From: Treponema sp.
GTDB taxonomy: Bacteria > Spirochaetota > Spirochaetia > Treponematales > Breznakiellaceae
Reading direction: 5' to 3'
DNA length: 56,383 bases
NCBI GenBank assembly: GCA_031266175.1
Contig: JAISBN010000101.1
Location: 1 to 56,383 of the forward strand
Below the pieces are notes generated by a model. The model made no database searches. It saw only the letters and a program-made list of their open reading frames with translations, and was not told where the DNA came from. Positions 35,741 through 44,333 of the stretch are shown here, one piece after another; the first letter of the stretch is position 1, and each line of letters opens with the position of its first letter. Made by a program: the position numbers and the translations under genes.

Positions 35741-37087
35741 ATGAAACGTTTTCTTTTGTGCCTACCGTTCCTGGCCCTCCTTGGTTCCCTGTCCGCCGGG
35801 GAAGGGGATCCGTTCCTTGCGGCCGGGGACGCGGCGGGCCGGGGGGATTACCTTACCCTGAAGCTTGCGGTCCTGGGGCCGGGGGATGAACTCTACCTCT
35901 GGTGGGGCCATATGGGGCTTATCATAGAAGACGCCCTCTCCGGGCAGGACAGGTTTTACGACTGGGGGGTGTTTTCCTTTGACCGGGAGAATTTTTTTTA
36001 TAACTTTGCCTTTGGCCGGCTGGTCTACAGCTGCGCCGCCGGTCCCGCGGAGGCGAATATTTCCCGGATCATCCGGGAAAACCGGGACATCACCCTCTAT
36101 ACCCTGGATCTGCCCCCGGAGGTCAAAACCGGGGTAATGCTCTTCGCGGAAAACAACGTCCTCCCCGAAAACCGGGATTATTTCTACCATCACTTTAAGG
36201 ACAACTGCGCCACCAGGATCCGGGATATTATCGATACCGCCACCGGCGGGGCTTTCCGGGCCCGCTACGGCGAAGCGCCGGGCCGGTTTACCCTGCGGGA
36301 GCACGTGCGCCGCCATACCTGGTTTTCCCCCCCCTGGGACTGGGCCCTTAATTTCTGGATGGGCCAGGACATTGATAAACCCATCACCGTCTGGGACGAG
36401 ATGTTCCTTCCTTCGGAAATCGCCGGGCGCATAAAAGACTTTACCTATACCGGTTCCCGGGGCGAAGAGCGGAAACTGGTGTCCCGGGTGGAAACCCTGA
36501 ACCGCGCGGTAAACCGTCCCGGGGTGCTCTCCGCCCCCCCGGCGGGGTGGGGGGGGGAGCTGGCTGCGGGCCTGGGCATTGCGGCTTTTTTCCTCCTCTG
36601 CAGGGTTATGGAAAGCCGGAAACAAAAAACCCCGGGAAAGGCGAAGGGGAAAAATGCCCGGTCTCCGTGGCGGGTCCTTCTGGGAACAGGCCAGGCGGCG
36701 CTGGGCCTGTTCTTTGGCGCCCTGGGGTTTATCCTTTTTTTCATGTCCCTCTTTACCAACCACGATTATACCTACCACAACAGCAGCCTGCTTTTTGTGA
36801 ATCCCCTGCTCTTTATCGCGGCGCCCCAGGGCCTGCTCTATGCCTTTACGGGGAACGAAGAAAAACGCCGCCGCTCCGCCAGGCTGCTTAAACTGCTGTG
36901 GACTTACGTGTTCTGCGGCGGCCTCCTTACCATGGCGATAAAATTCCTTCCCCTTTTCTGCCAGCAAAACCAGCCGGTCCAGGCGCTGATCCTGCCCTTT
37001 GCCCTGGCCTTAAGTTTTGCCCCCGATCTTGCCGGGAAGGGGCTGCGCCGTAAAGGCCTTTGCGGTCTTTGCGGGTTCACTCTTTAA
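35741..37087 (+). CDS. DUF4105 (Lnb-type) membrane protein
   Basis: 448 residues. Signal peptide at 1-20, then a DUF4105 domain to about 260: the motif LWWGHMGLII (His), and YHHFKDNCATRIRDIID, where Cys and His resemble the permuted papain-like catalytic set noted for DUF4105/Lnb proteins. After a linker there are four hydrophobic helices (about 270-445) with a cytoplasmic Lys-rich loop (SRKQKTPGKAKGK). The domain is predicted to be a periplasmic cysteine hydrolase acting on lipid or peptidoglycan substrates; this has not been shown. The end runs into the lipA promoter region. Confidence 0.78.
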   Translation: MKRFLLCLPFLALLGSLSAGEGDPFLAAGDAAGRGDYLTLKLAVLGPGDELYLWWGHMGLIIEDALSGQDRFYDWGVFSFDRENFFYNFAFGRLVYSCAAGPAEANISRIIRENRDITLYTLDLPPEVKTGVMLFAENNVLPENRDYFYHHFKDNCATRIRDIIDTATGGAFRARYGEAPGRFTLREHVRRHTWFSPPWDWALNFWMGQDIDKPITVWDEMFLPSEIAGRIKDFTYTGSRGEERKLVSRVETLNRAVNRPGVLSAPPAGWGGELAAGLGIAAFFLLCRVMESRKQKTPGKAKGKNARSPWRVLLGTGQAALGLFFGALGFILFFMSLFTNHDYTYHNSSLLFVNPLLFIAAPQGLLYAFTGNEEKRRRSARLLKLLWTYVFCGGLLTMAIKFLPLFCQQNQPVQALILPFALALSFAPDLAGKGLRRKGLCGLCGFTL

Positions 37088-37104
37088 GCTCCCGCCGGTA
37101 TAGT
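37076..37104 (+). promoter_or_regulatory. Promoter of lipA, predicting a leaderless mRNA
   Basis: TTCACT (37076-37081), 17-nt spacer, TATAGT (37099-37104). The -10 ends 6 nt before ATG 37111, so transcription would start at the ATG itself; no ribosome site is present. Confidence 0.55.
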
Positions 37105-37110
37105 AAACCC

Positions 37111-37965
37111 ATGGAACCCCCCTTAAAAAAGCCCGGCTGGATCCGGGTCCGCGCCCCCGCCGGGGATACCTGGAAAAAGGTTGACGCGGCCCTTTCCCGC
37201 CGGGGCCTTCACACGGTCTGCGACGAGGCCCGTTGTCCCAACAAGGGTGAATGCTGGGGCATGGGAACCGCCGCCTTCATGATCCTGGGGGATCTCTGCA
37301 CCAGGGGCTGCCGGTTCTGCGCGGTGGCCACCGCCCGGGAAGGGCGGCCCCTCCGGGAAGAGGAGGGGGAAGAAATCGCCCTGGCCGCGGCGGAACTCAA
37401 CCTGGATTATGTGGTTCTTACCTCGGTGGACCGGGACGATCTGGCCGACCGGGGGGCCTCCCACTTTGCCCGCTGTGTCCGGGCGCTTAAAAGAAAAAAT
37501 CCCGAAGGTACCGTGGAAGTTCTTATCCCCGACTACCATGGGGCGGAACTGGAAACCCTCGCCGAAGCGGAACCCGGGGTGATCGCCCACAACATAGAAA
37601 CGGTCCGCCGCCTCCAGGGGATCCGGGATCCCCGGGCATCCTTTGACAAAAGCCTGCGGACCCTGCGGGAAGCCCGGGGCCTTACCAAGTCCAGCATCCT
37701 CCTGGGGCTGGGCGAAACCGGGGAGGAAGTCCGTTCCGCCATGGAGGAACTGCGGGCCGCGGGGGTGGATATCCTGGTGCTGGGCCAGTATCTGCGGCCC
37801 TCGCCGCGCCAGATCCCCGTGGCGGAATATGTCAGCCCCGAACAGTTTGAGCGCTACGGAAACCTGGCCCTGGATCTGGGTTTCTCGTCGGTGGTCTCTT
37901 CCCCCCTGGCCCGGACCAGTTACCACGCCAAATCAAACCACGCGGACGCGGCCCATGCGGGTTGA
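37111..37965 (+). CDS. lipA: Lipoyl synthase
   Basis: 284 residues, a radical-SAM enzyme that inserts two sulfurs into octanoyl groups to form lipoyl cofactor on E2 or GcvH proteins. The auxiliary cluster cysteines are Cys37, Cys42 and Cys48 (CDEARCPNKGEC) and the SAM cluster cysteines Cys63, Cys67 and Cys70 (CTRGCRFC). The C-terminal SSPLARTSYHA provides the conserved serine region (usually RSSY; here RTSY). ATG 37111 is the only reasonable start; the family N-terminus KKPGWIRV begins at once. Overlaps the next gene by 11 nt. Confidence 0.94.
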   Translation: MEPPLKKPGWIRVRAPAGDTWKKVDAALSRRGLHTVCDEARCPNKGECWGMGTAAFMILGDLCTRGCRFCAVATAREGRPLREEEGEEIALAAAELNLDYVVLTSVDRDDLADRGASHFARCVRALKRKNPEGTVEVLIPDYHGAELETLAEAEPGVIAHNIETVRRLQGIRDPRASFDKSLRTLREARGLTKSSILLGLGETGEEVRSAMEELRAAGVDILVLGQYLRPSPRQIPVAEYVSPEQFERYGNLALDLGFSSVVSSPLARTSYHAKSNHADAAHAG

Positions 37966-38221
37966 AGCCACGGGCCGTCCTCCCCGGTGCAAGCTGATCC
38001 GCCTCTCGGCGGATCTGGAAGACGGCGTCATCCGCGGCATTTCCATCCGGGGGGATTTTCTTGCCACCCCCGAAGCGGGTTTTGACCGGGCGGAACAGCG
38101 CCTCGTCGGTACCCCGGCGGCGGTGGCGGGCAGGAATTTCGACCTGTTCCTGGTGGAGGAAGGGGTCCAGGCTTACGGCATTAACGGGGCGGCCATAGAG
38201 GAACTGCTGCGCCATGGATAA
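37955..38221 (+). CDS. Lipoate-protein ligase accessory (C-terminal-like) domain, LplB-type
   Basis: 88 residues: CKLIRLSADLEDGVIRGISI, RGDFLATPEAGFDRAEQRLV and GVQAYGINGAAIEELL follow the pattern of the small C-terminal domain of LplA (VEVxxGxIxxxxIxGDFF...LExxLxG). In archaea such as Thermoplasma this domain is a separate protein (LplB) needed for lipoate adenylation. Here it precedes the catalytic-domain gene and overlaps it by 8 nt, and overlaps lipA by 11 nt, so the three are likely made together. ATG 37955 is the start that gives this length. Confidence 0.72.
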   Translation: MRVEATGRPPRCKLIRLSADLEDGVIRGISIRGDFLATPEAGFDRAEQRLVGTPAAVAGRNFDLFLVEEGVQAYGINGAAIEELLRHG

Positions 38222-38993
38222 ACACCGGTTCCGGCTGCTTACCACCGCTTTCCACAACGGGTACTACAACATGGGCCTGGATGAGGCGCTGCTGGAATCG
38301 GCGGCCTCGGGATCTCCGCCGGTACTCCGCTTGTACGGCTGGTCCCCCCCGGCGGTGTCGGTGGGGTATTTCCAGGGTCTTACGGAAGAGGTGGATCTGG
38401 ACTCGGCAAAACGCTTCGGCTTTGACGTGGTCCGGCGCATTTCCGGCGGCGGGGCCGTGCTGCACCGGTCGGAGTTAACCTACAGCGTCATCATGAAAAC
38501 GGATCATCCCCTGGCGGGAAAAGAGCTGGAAGATTCCTACCGGACCCTCTGCGCGGGGCTGATCGGGGGTTTAGAAGTCCTGGGGGTGGAAGCGGTTTTT
38601 TCGGGGATCAACGATATCCTCGTGCCGGACTCTTCCGGCGGCGGGAAAAAAATTTCCGGCAATGCCCAGACCCGGCGCAGGGGTTGCCTGCTCCAGCACG
38701 GAACGGTCCTGCTGGATAACGACGTGGACATCATGTTCGAGGTATTGAAGGTTCCCGCGGAGAAAATCAAGGGAAAGCTGATCGGCGAAGTCAGGGAACG
38801 GGTCACCTCCCTTCGGGCCGTTCTGGGCCGGGAAATACCCTTTGAAGAAGCCGCCGCCGCCTTTGCCCGGGGTTTTGAGGAAAAGCTGGGGCTGGAATAC
38901 GAAAGGACGGAGCCGCTTCCGGAGGAAGACCGGCGGGCCCTGGAACTGGCCGGGGAAAAATTTTCCTCCCGGGAATGGCTTTTTAGGAAATAA
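38214..38993 (+). CDS. lplA: Lipoate-protein ligase A, catalytic domain
   Basis: 259 residues of the biotin/lipoate protein ligase fold. Motifs: YNMGLDEALL, RRISGGGAVLHRSELTYSVI (lipoyl-AMP binding loop) and GKKISGNAQTRRRGCLLQHG, with the conserved Lys near residue 145. It lacks the C-terminal accessory domain, which is supplied by the gene just before it. It would attach lipoate, or transfer octanoyl groups, to apo-E2/GcvH. No lipB is seen in the window, so lipA may draw on octanoyl groups supplied by this enzyme (inference). Confidence 0.88.
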   Translation: MDKHRFRLLTTAFHNGYYNMGLDEALLESAASGSPPVLRLYGWSPPAVSVGYFQGLTEEVDLDSAKRFGFDVVRRISGGGAVLHRSELTYSVIMKTDHPLAGKELEDSYRTLCAGLIGGLEVLGVEAVFSGINDILVPDSSGGGKKISGNAQTRRRGCLLQHGTVLLDNDVDIMFEVLKVPAEKIKGKLIGEVRERVTSLRAVLGREIPFEEAAAAFARGFEEKLGLEYERTEPLPEEDRRALELAGEKFSSREWLFRK

Positions 38994-38997
38994 GCGG

Positions 38998-39003
38998 TAT
39001 GAT
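38998..39003 (+). promoter_or_regulatory. Candidate -10 box placed for a leaderless transcript
   Basis: TATGAT ends 6 nt before ATG 39010 and there is no ribosome site between; the -35 (ATGGCT at 17 nt) is weak. Confidence 0.35.
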
Positions 39004-39009
39004 ACGAGT

Positions 39010-40176
39010 ATGAAGCGTTTTGCCGCCCTGGGCTGTATTGTGTTCTGCGCCCTCGCTCCTTTCTCCGCCGCCCAGACCGCCGCGGATGTTCCGGGGCCCG
39101 GCGCGGCCGCCGAATCCGGCCCTTCCTCTTCCGCCGAAGGCCCTGAAGAAAGCGGCTCCGATCTGACGGAGCTTTCCATTGTCCTCCTGCTGGAAGCCGC
39201 CGGGGGCAGCCACGCGGCGTGGCGGTGGCGGCCCGGCTGGCCCCCGGATCTGCCCCCGGATTTGTTTTATATCCCCGGCGCCCTTTCGGTGCGGGTTGAT
39301 TTTGACGGGGGAAAGCTTGAGCTGGTCATGGAGGGGGAACGGTTCAGGGCCTTTCCGGTGCTGACCCGGACCGGGCTTATCCAGGGCCGCTGTGAATACG
39401 ATGGCGGGGGCAGGCTTATCAGGCTGTCCTGGGAGAGCGGCGGCGGTGCGATGGCGGGGCGTAGGCGGACCGTAGGTGACGCGGATGCGGGCCGGGGCTG
39501 GGGCGAAGGTGACGCGGAAGTGGTGGAACGGGACGGCGGCGGACAGCCCGTCCTGTGGCGGATCTTTTCCGGCGCCTACTATTTTGCCGCCCTGGAATAT
39601 AACGGGGCCGCGGCGTTTGAAACCTGGTACGACGAAGGGGGAAAGGCCCTGTTCGCGCTGGAGAGCGGTCCCCGGGGTACAACCAGAATTTTCCCCCCCG
39701 GCGGCGGTCCGGCGGCGGGTCCGGCAACGGTGGTAACGACGATAGATTATAACAACGGGGGGCTTGTTTCCGCCGTCACGGGAAACGGGGAAACGGTTTC
39801 GGCCCTGTACAACTTTAGGAATATGCCCCGGTATCTGGAAATAAGCAGGGACGGCGCCGGTCAGAACCCGGATGAAAATGCGGATCGAAACCCGGATGAA
39901 GATCAGGATACCAAACCTCTGCGGGAATTTTATGTTTACCAGTGGGACGAAACGGGCAGGCTTATCCGTTTAAGCGGGGGGCCGGATGGCGGCCTGGATT
40001 ACCGTTACGAGTATACTCTGGACGACAGGGGCAACTGGACGGAACGCCGGGAACTGCGGATGGAGACCATCGGTCCGGGGGAGGGGGAAGGACCGGAAGC
40101 CAGACTGGTTCCCGCCGCCGTACGGACGATCCGGCGGACCATCCGGTACGCCGGTTCCCGGTCCGGGGAAAAATAA
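39010..40176 (+). CDS. Secreted protein of unknown function with YD-like segments
   Basis: 388 residues. Signal peptide ending near FSAAQ, a low-complexity Pro/Gly/Ser/Glu stretch (22-45), then a beta-rich body with repeated short strand-turn units such as RCEYDGGGRLIRLSWE, FYVYQWDETGRLIRLSG and YRYEYTLDDRGNWTERREL, which look like RHS/YD repeats. An acidic Asn/Asp/Glu tract (NPDENADRNPDEDQD) separates two such units. No known family; probably periplasmic or surface-located. Ends in TAATG shared with the next start. Confidence 0.7.
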   Translation: MKRFAALGCIVFCALAPFSAAQTAADVPGPGAAAESGPSSSAEGPEESGSDLTELSIVLLLEAAGGSHAAWRWRPGWPPDLPPDLFYIPGALSVRVDFDGGKLELVMEGERFRAFPVLTRTGLIQGRCEYDGGGRLIRLSWESGGGAMAGRRRTVGDADAGRGWGEGDAEVVERDGGGQPVLWRIFSGAYYFAALEYNGAAAFETWYDEGGKALFALESGPRGTTRIFPPGGGPAAGPATVVTTIDYNNGGLVSAVTGNGETVSALYNFRNMPRYLEISRDGAGQNPDENADRNPDEDQDTKPLREFYVYQWDETGRLIRLSGGPDGGLDYRYEYTLDDRGNWTERRELRMETIGPGEGEGPEARLVPAAVRTIRRTIRYAGSRSGEK

Positions 40177-40418
40177 TGGATTCCGCGGACTGGCGGGAAA
40201 CCACCTACAGGGATGCCTTTGACAAGGAGATCCGGGGCCTCCGCCGGAGGCTGGAATCGGACCCCCGGTGTACCGCCGAAGATCTGGAAGGAACCCTGAA
40301 AAGCCTCTATATCATGGACGGGGCGGACTGGCTGGGCAGGGGAGAGGTCCAGGATACCGTCCTCGCGGCCGCCATTGCGGCCCACGAAACAATCATCGGC
40401 GAGCTAAAAAAACTGTAA
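40176..40418 (+). CDS. Small conserved-looking protein of unknown function
   Basis: 80 residues, acidic and helical, no signal peptide: REAF-like YRDAFDKEIRGLRRRLE, then AEDLEGTLKSLYIMDGADWL and a C-terminal helix IAAHETIIGELKKL. The start shares one base with the upstream stop (TAATG), which suggests coupled translation. I do not recognise the family; similar short proteins may occur in other treponemes. A terminator follows at 40497. Confidence 0.65.
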   Translation: MDSADWRETTYRDAFDKEIRGLRRRLESDPRCTAEDLEGTLKSLYIMDGADWLGRGEVQDTVLAAAIAAHETIIGELKKL

Positions 40419-40496
40419 CCTTTACCCTCCCGGTTTGTTACAAAAGCAGGTAGACGGTAAAAACTGTTTCCTATTCCTCCTTTCCTTTTTGGTTTA

Positions 40497-40530
40497 CCCC
40501 GGGGGTTCTCCTTCTCCCGGGGTTTTTTTT
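40497..40530 (+). terminator. Rho-independent terminator
   Basis: CCCCGGG and CCCGGGG form the stem, followed by eight T residues. It closes the DUF4105-lipoate-unknown gene run. Confidence 0.88.
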
Positions 40531-40585
40531 GCCTTTTTTACGGCAAAAAACATAAACCGCCGGAACCGCATGTTCGTTTTTGGCC

Positions 40586-40614
40586 TTGTTTTATTTTCCA
40601 AAGATTCATATACT
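40586..40614 (+). promoter_or_regulatory. Promoter of the HD-GYP gene
   Basis: TTGTTT (40586-40591), 17-nt spacer, TATACT (40609-40614). Leader of about 10 nt that includes GGAG before ATG 40631. Confidence 0.55.
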
Positions 40615-40630
40615 TATTAGCGGAGCGTAT

Positions 40631-41884
40631 ATGTCGGATACCGATTTTAAGTCGATCATCAAGCTTGATTCCGAATTAAACCAAATCCAGGATCTGGATT
40701 TACTCCTGGAGCGGATTCTTCTGGAGGCCCGCAAGGTGGTTCGGGCGGACGCCGGTTCCATCTATGTTATAGAAAAACTGGAGGAAGACGGCGGGCAGGT
40801 GGAAAAACTGGTGATCAAGTATTCCCAGAACGATACCATGTCCAGGGAACTGCCCCCCGGCAGGAAACTTATTTTTTCGGTTTTTTCCATCGCGATCAAC
40901 GAAAAGACCGTTTCCGGTTACTGCGCCCAGACCCGGGAACTGGTTAATGTGCCGGATGTTTACAATATTTCCCTCAACGCTCCCTATTCGTACAGTACGG
41001 CCTACGACAAGATTTCGGGGTATAGAACAACCTCCACCCTGGCCATCCCCCTGCAAACCGCGGAAGGCCGCCTGCTGGGGGTTATACAGATCATCAATTC
41101 CATGGACAAGGACGGCAATGTGGTGCCCTTTTCCCAGGATGATGAATTCCTGATTACCCATTTTGCCACCAACGCCGCCCTGGCCCTGCAGAAAGCCTAT
41201 GTAACCCGGGCCATGATCCTGCGGATGATTAAGATGTCCGAACTTCGGGATCCCAAGGAAACGGGAACCCATGTCAACCGGGTCGCGGGTTATGCGGTGG
41301 AAATTTACGACCAGTGGGCCTACCGCCATCAGGTGCCGGATGATGAACGGGAGCGTTTTAAAGATACCCTTAAGATCGCTTCCATGCTTCACGATGTGGG
41401 CAAGGTAGCGATTTCCGACATCATCCTGAAAAAGCCCGCCAAGTTTACCCCGGAAGAATACATCATTATGCAGCACCATACCCTGTACGGCGCCCAGCTT
41501 TTTGAGGATCCCCAGTCGCCGGTGGATGTGGTTGCCCGGGACGTGGCCCTGACCCACCATGAAAACTGGGATGGCTCAGGCTATCCGGGCTGGGTTGATC
41601 CCGTTACCGGGCGGGTCATTAAAGCCGCCGCGGACGGAAAACCGCTGGGTAAAAAGGGCGAGGAAATCCCCCTGACTGGCCGTATCGTTGCCATTGCGGA
41701 CGTCTACGACGCCCTGTGCTCCAGGCGGGTATACAAGGAACCCTGGTCGGAAGCGGACGTGCTGGCGGAAATCAAACAGCTGGCGGGGACCAAATTCGAT
41801 CCCGGCCTGATCGAAGTTTTTTTCGAGATCCTGCCCAGCATCAAGCAGATCCGCAGCCTGTACCCCGAACCGGAATCGGCCTGA
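40631..41884 (+). CDS. GAF-HD-GYP protein (putative c-di-GMP phosphodiesterase)
   Basis: 417 residues. A GAF domain spans about 20-190 (LLLERILLEARKVVRADAGS; TTSTLAIPLQTAEGRLLGVI). The HD-GYP domain follows at about 205-400: THVNRVAGYA, the metal pair in MLHDVGKVAI (near 253), HHTLYGA, THHENWDGSGYPG (near 311) and ADVYDALCSRR. These residues are those needed by active HD-GYP phosphodiesterases that hydrolyse cyclic di-GMP, so it probably links a small-molecule signal at the GAF domain to c-di-GMP and motility. No membrane segment. Its last 44 nt overlap the end of the convergent yaiI-type gene. Confidence 0.88.
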   Translation: MSDTDFKSIIKLDSELNQIQDLDLLLERILLEARKVVRADAGSIYVIEKLEEDGGQVEKLVIKYSQNDTMSRELPPGRKLIFSVFSIAINEKTVSGYCAQTRELVNVPDVYNISLNAPYSYSTAYDKISGYRTTSTLAIPLQTAEGRLLGVIQIINSMDKDGNVVPFSQDDEFLITHFATNAALALQKAYVTRAMILRMIKMSELRDPKETGTHVNRVAGYAVEIYDQWAYRHQVPDDERERFKDTLKIASMLHDVGKVAISDIILKKPAKFTPEEYIIMQHHTLYGAQLFEDPQSPVDVVARDVALTHHENWDGSGYPGWVDPVTGRVIKAAADGKPLGKKGEEIPLTGRIVAIADVYDALCSRRVYKEPWSEADVLAEIKQLAGTKFDPGLIEVFFEILPSIKQIRSLYPEPESA

Positions 41885-42332
41885 TTACCCTTAAACCGGC
41901 CAGAAGCCTGTCCAGGGCGTCGGCAAAGGTTTTAAGTTCCCGCTTTCCGTAACCGGCGGTCCGTTCAAAGTCCATGCCGTTTTCCGCGAGCCCGACGGTA
42001 AAGTCCCGCAGTGAAAGCTTCTCCCGGATATTTTCCGCCGTATAGGTCCGGCCCCGGTCGTCCAGGACCGCCGCGCCCGCCTCCAGAAGCCTGGCCGCCA
42101 GGGGGATGTCCCTGGTTACCGCCAGGTCTCCCCTTTCCGCCAGGAAAACCAGGCGGTTGTCGGCGGAACCTTCACCGGGAGGGCAGACTACCATTTCCGC
42201 GTATGCGCCGCCGGTTCCCGGGATCCTCCGGTTTGCGGCGAAGACGGTCCGTATTTTTCTGCGGACCGCGGTCCGCAACAGGAGTTCCCGGGCCGGGACG
42301 GGGCAGGAATCGGCGTCTACCAGGATTTTCAT
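41841..42332 (-). CDS. YaiI/YqxD family (UPF0178, DUF188) protein
   Basis: 163 residues. The family opening MKILVDADSCPVPARELLLR (Asp residues of a PIN-like fold) is followed by GSADNRLVFLAERGDLAVTR and DIPLAARLLEAGAAVLDDRG, then YTAENI. The fold suggests a nuclease, but no activity is established. Its start overlaps the manA stop by ATGA, so it is the last gene of the minus-strand operon. The C-terminal tail overlaps the convergent HD-GYP gene. Confidence 0.9.
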   Translation of the reverse strand: MKILVDADSCPVPARELLLRTAVRRKIRTVFAANRRIPGTGGAYAEMVVCPPGEGSADNRLVFLAERGDLAVTRDIPLAARLLEAGAAVLDDRGRTYTAENIREKLSLRDFTVGLAENGMDFERTAGYGKRELKTFADALDRLLAGLRVIRPIPVRGTGCGSA

Positions 42333-43531
42333 GCCCGGGGCGCCGGGTCTTCGGGAATAACCGCGGCAAAGAGGGTAAAGCCCCCTTCTTCCGGGGACCT
42401 GAAAACCAGACTTTCCCCCGGCGTTCGCCGGGATATATAGGCCGATTCCCCCGGCCGGAGCGTTATGTCCGGGGGGATGGTAACGGTTCCCTCGTATACA
42501 ACGGCAACGGCTCCGCCGGGGGCCTTCAGTTCGGCCGCCCGGCCGCCTGTTCCCCGGAGGAGAAAGAGGGAAAATTCCCCGCAGGCGGTTTTATAGCCGT
42601 AACAGCCGGCATCGGCATTCCCGGACAGAAGAACCGGTTTGAGCACTGCCGGTTTACAGGGTTCAAAAGAAAGGACCCGGAACAGTTCTTCCAGATCGAC
42701 ATGTTTGGGGGTCAGCCCCCCCCGCAGGACATTATCCGAATTGGCCATACATTCCACGCCGAATCCCCGGACATAGGCATGGAAAAGGCCCGCCCGGATA
42801 AAAATCGCGTCCAGGGGCTCCAGTTCCAGCATGTTCAGGTAGAGGGGCGACAGGATGCCCGGATCGCCGGGATACAGCCGGGCGAATTCCCCGCAGAGCC
42901 GCCACGCTTCTTCCGGGCGCGCCGCGCCGGGCGCCCCGGCGGAGGCCCGTTCCTTGACGGAAAGAGCGGCCCGTTCCCCGGCGCGGAACACTGCGGCGGA
43001 AAGGGCGGCCCGCTCCTCTTTGCTTAAGGCAAAGAGGAGCGAGAGGAATTTCCCGTAACCCCCGTCCAGGGCGGCGTGGAGGGCTCCGGCCCCCTCCAGC
43101 TGTTCCAGGAAGGCCGCCGTTTCGGCGGGTTCCCGGAAACCAGCCATTGCGGTAAAGGGACCGAGGGCGCAGAGGATTTCCGGTTTATGGCTGGGATCCT
43201 TGTAGTTCCGCTTCGGATCGGAGGGGGCGATGCCCGCCTTGTTTTCCCGCTCAAAGCCTTCCCGGGCCTGGTTTAAATCGGGGTGCGCCTGGATAGACAG
43301 GGGAGTTTCCGCCGCGAGGAACTTTAACAAAAAGGGAAGTTCCACCAGTTCCGAAAGGGCGACGGTTTTGCCCTCCAGAACCGTGGTGGAAGGCCCTTCG
43401 CTGTGGGTACCCATCCACAGTTCCGCCCAGGGTTCCCTTTCGGGATTTTCCCTTCCCAGCAGCCGGGGTATCAAATCCGGGGAACCCCAGGCATAGTGTT
43501 TGACCGTATTGTCCAGTTTGTACGCAGTCAT
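42329..43531 (-). CDS. manA: Mannose-6-phosphate isomerase, class I
   Basis: 400 residues of the cupin-type phosphomannose isomerase family; interconverts mannose 6-phosphate and fructose 6-phosphate with zinc. Zinc-ligand motifs: SIQAHPD (Gln and His), SHKPEI (Glu) and LFHAYV (His). The N-terminal YAWGS and KTAWGAEL-like WAELWMG are as expected. Ser/Thr-rich C-terminal cupin domain is present, so it is full length. It starts 3 nt after the zapA stop without its own clear ribosome site, suggesting dependence on upstream translation. Confidence 0.92.
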   Translation of the reverse strand: MTAYKLDNTVKHYAWGSPDLIPRLLGRENPEREPWAELWMGTHSEGPSTTVLEGKTVALSELVELPFLLKFLAAETPLSIQAHPDLNQAREGFERENKAGIAPSDPKRNYKDPSHKPEILCALGPFTAMAGFREPAETAAFLEQLEGAGALHAALDGGYGKFLSLLFALSKEERAALSAAVFRAGERAALSVKERASAGAPGAARPEEAWRLCGEFARLYPGDPGILSPLYLNMLELEPLDAIFIRAGLFHAYVRGFGVECMANSDNVLRGGLTPKHVDLEELFRVLSFEPCKPAVLKPVLLSGNADAGCYGYKTACGEFSLFLLRGTGGRAAELKAPGGAVAVVYEGTVTIPPDITLRPGESAYISRRTPGESLVFRSPEEGGFTLFAAVIPEDPAPRA

Positions 43532-43534
43532 TGC

Positions 43535-43825
43535 TTATTGGTCGGGGATCAGTTCGTCTATCCGGGCAATCATGTCCAGCGTCAACTGTTCCGCCTCCCG
43601 GCCCTCCTGGGCGTCCTGCCGTTTTATTTTTTCGATTTCATCACAGAGCAAAAAACCTGTCAAGATCGCCACCTGTAGGGGATCCTGAAGGCCCGTCGAA
43701 TTTTTGGTATTTTCAATCACCATCCGGTAACGGTTAAGGAGTCTTTCAAGGTAATCGGGATCTTCATCGGCCGCGATTGAAAGGGAAGTTCCCAGAACAT
43801 CAATACGTAAGCCGCTTTTTTCCAT
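43535..43825 (-). CDS. zapA: Cell division protein ZapA
   Basis: 96 residues, the usual ZapA length. The N-terminal dimer domain reads RIDVLGTSLSIAADEDPDYL followed by ERLLNRYRMVIENT, and the C-terminal helix (ILTGFLLCDEIEKIKRQ) forms the coiled coil. ZapA binds and bundles FtsZ. It follows a coiled-coil gene by 47 nt within the infC ribosomal operon; the pairing suggests that protein is a ZapB-like partner. Confidence 0.88.
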   Translation of the reverse strand: MEKSGLRIDVLGTSLSIAADEDPDYLERLLNRYRMVIENTKNSTGLQDPLQVAILTGFLLCDEIEKIKRQDAQEGREAEQLTLDMIARIDELIPDQ

Positions 43826-43872
43826 GATTTTTCCCGTCTGTCTTAGAAAATATCTTTAGAACCTGTCCATCG

Positions 43873-44331
43873 TTAGAAAATGTCCAGTTCTGCTTCGCCG
43901 GAAGTATCCGCTTCGCTGAATTCTTCATCCTCCGGATCGGAACCGGGTTCTTCGTCCACGGTAAAAACCGAAGGCACCGCCGGCTTGGGAGGCTCGGATG
44001 CGGCTTCCGGCTGTTCCGCGGGGGCTTCGGCCCGGGCCGCGGGTCCTGCCGCTGCCGGGGCGGACGCCGCGGGGACGGCCTTTGTACCGGGAGCGGCTTT
44101 AACGGCGGCAAGGCTTCGTCCGATGGCGTCTTCAAACTGATTGAGCCTGCCCAGGACGGAAACAATGCCTTCCTCAACCTTGGCTTTTTCTTCCTTAAGT
44201 TTGGCGATGGCTTCTTCAAGCGCCTCATTCCGTTTTTTTAACCGTCCGTTTTCTTCCGTGACCTGGCTGACAAAGCCGATCGCCCGGGCGATCTTGGACT
44301 CCAACAGTTTGATTTGCTCCAGGGTAACCAT
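43873..44331 (-). CDS. Coiled-coil protein, possible ZapB-like division partner
   Basis: 152 residues. The first 75 form a coiled coil (LESKIARAIGFVSQVTEENG; KKRNEALEEAIAKLKEEKAK). The remainder is a low-complexity Ala/Pro/Glu segment ending in an acidic tail (EEPGSDPEDEEFSEAD...ELDIF), which could be a short peptide motif for FtsZ or ZapA binding. The position beside zapA supports a division role; no sequence family is assigned. GGAGG stands 7 nt before ATG 44331, inside the end of rplT. Confidence 0.7.
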   Translation of the reverse strand: MVTLEQIKLLESKIARAIGFVSQVTEENGRLKKRNEALEEAIAKLKEEKAKVEEGIVSVLGRLNQFEDAIGRSLAAVKAAPGTKAVPAASAPAAAGPAARAEAPAEQPEAASEPPKPAVPSVFTVDEEPGSDPEDEEFSEADTSGEAELDIF

Positions 44332-44333
44332 CG

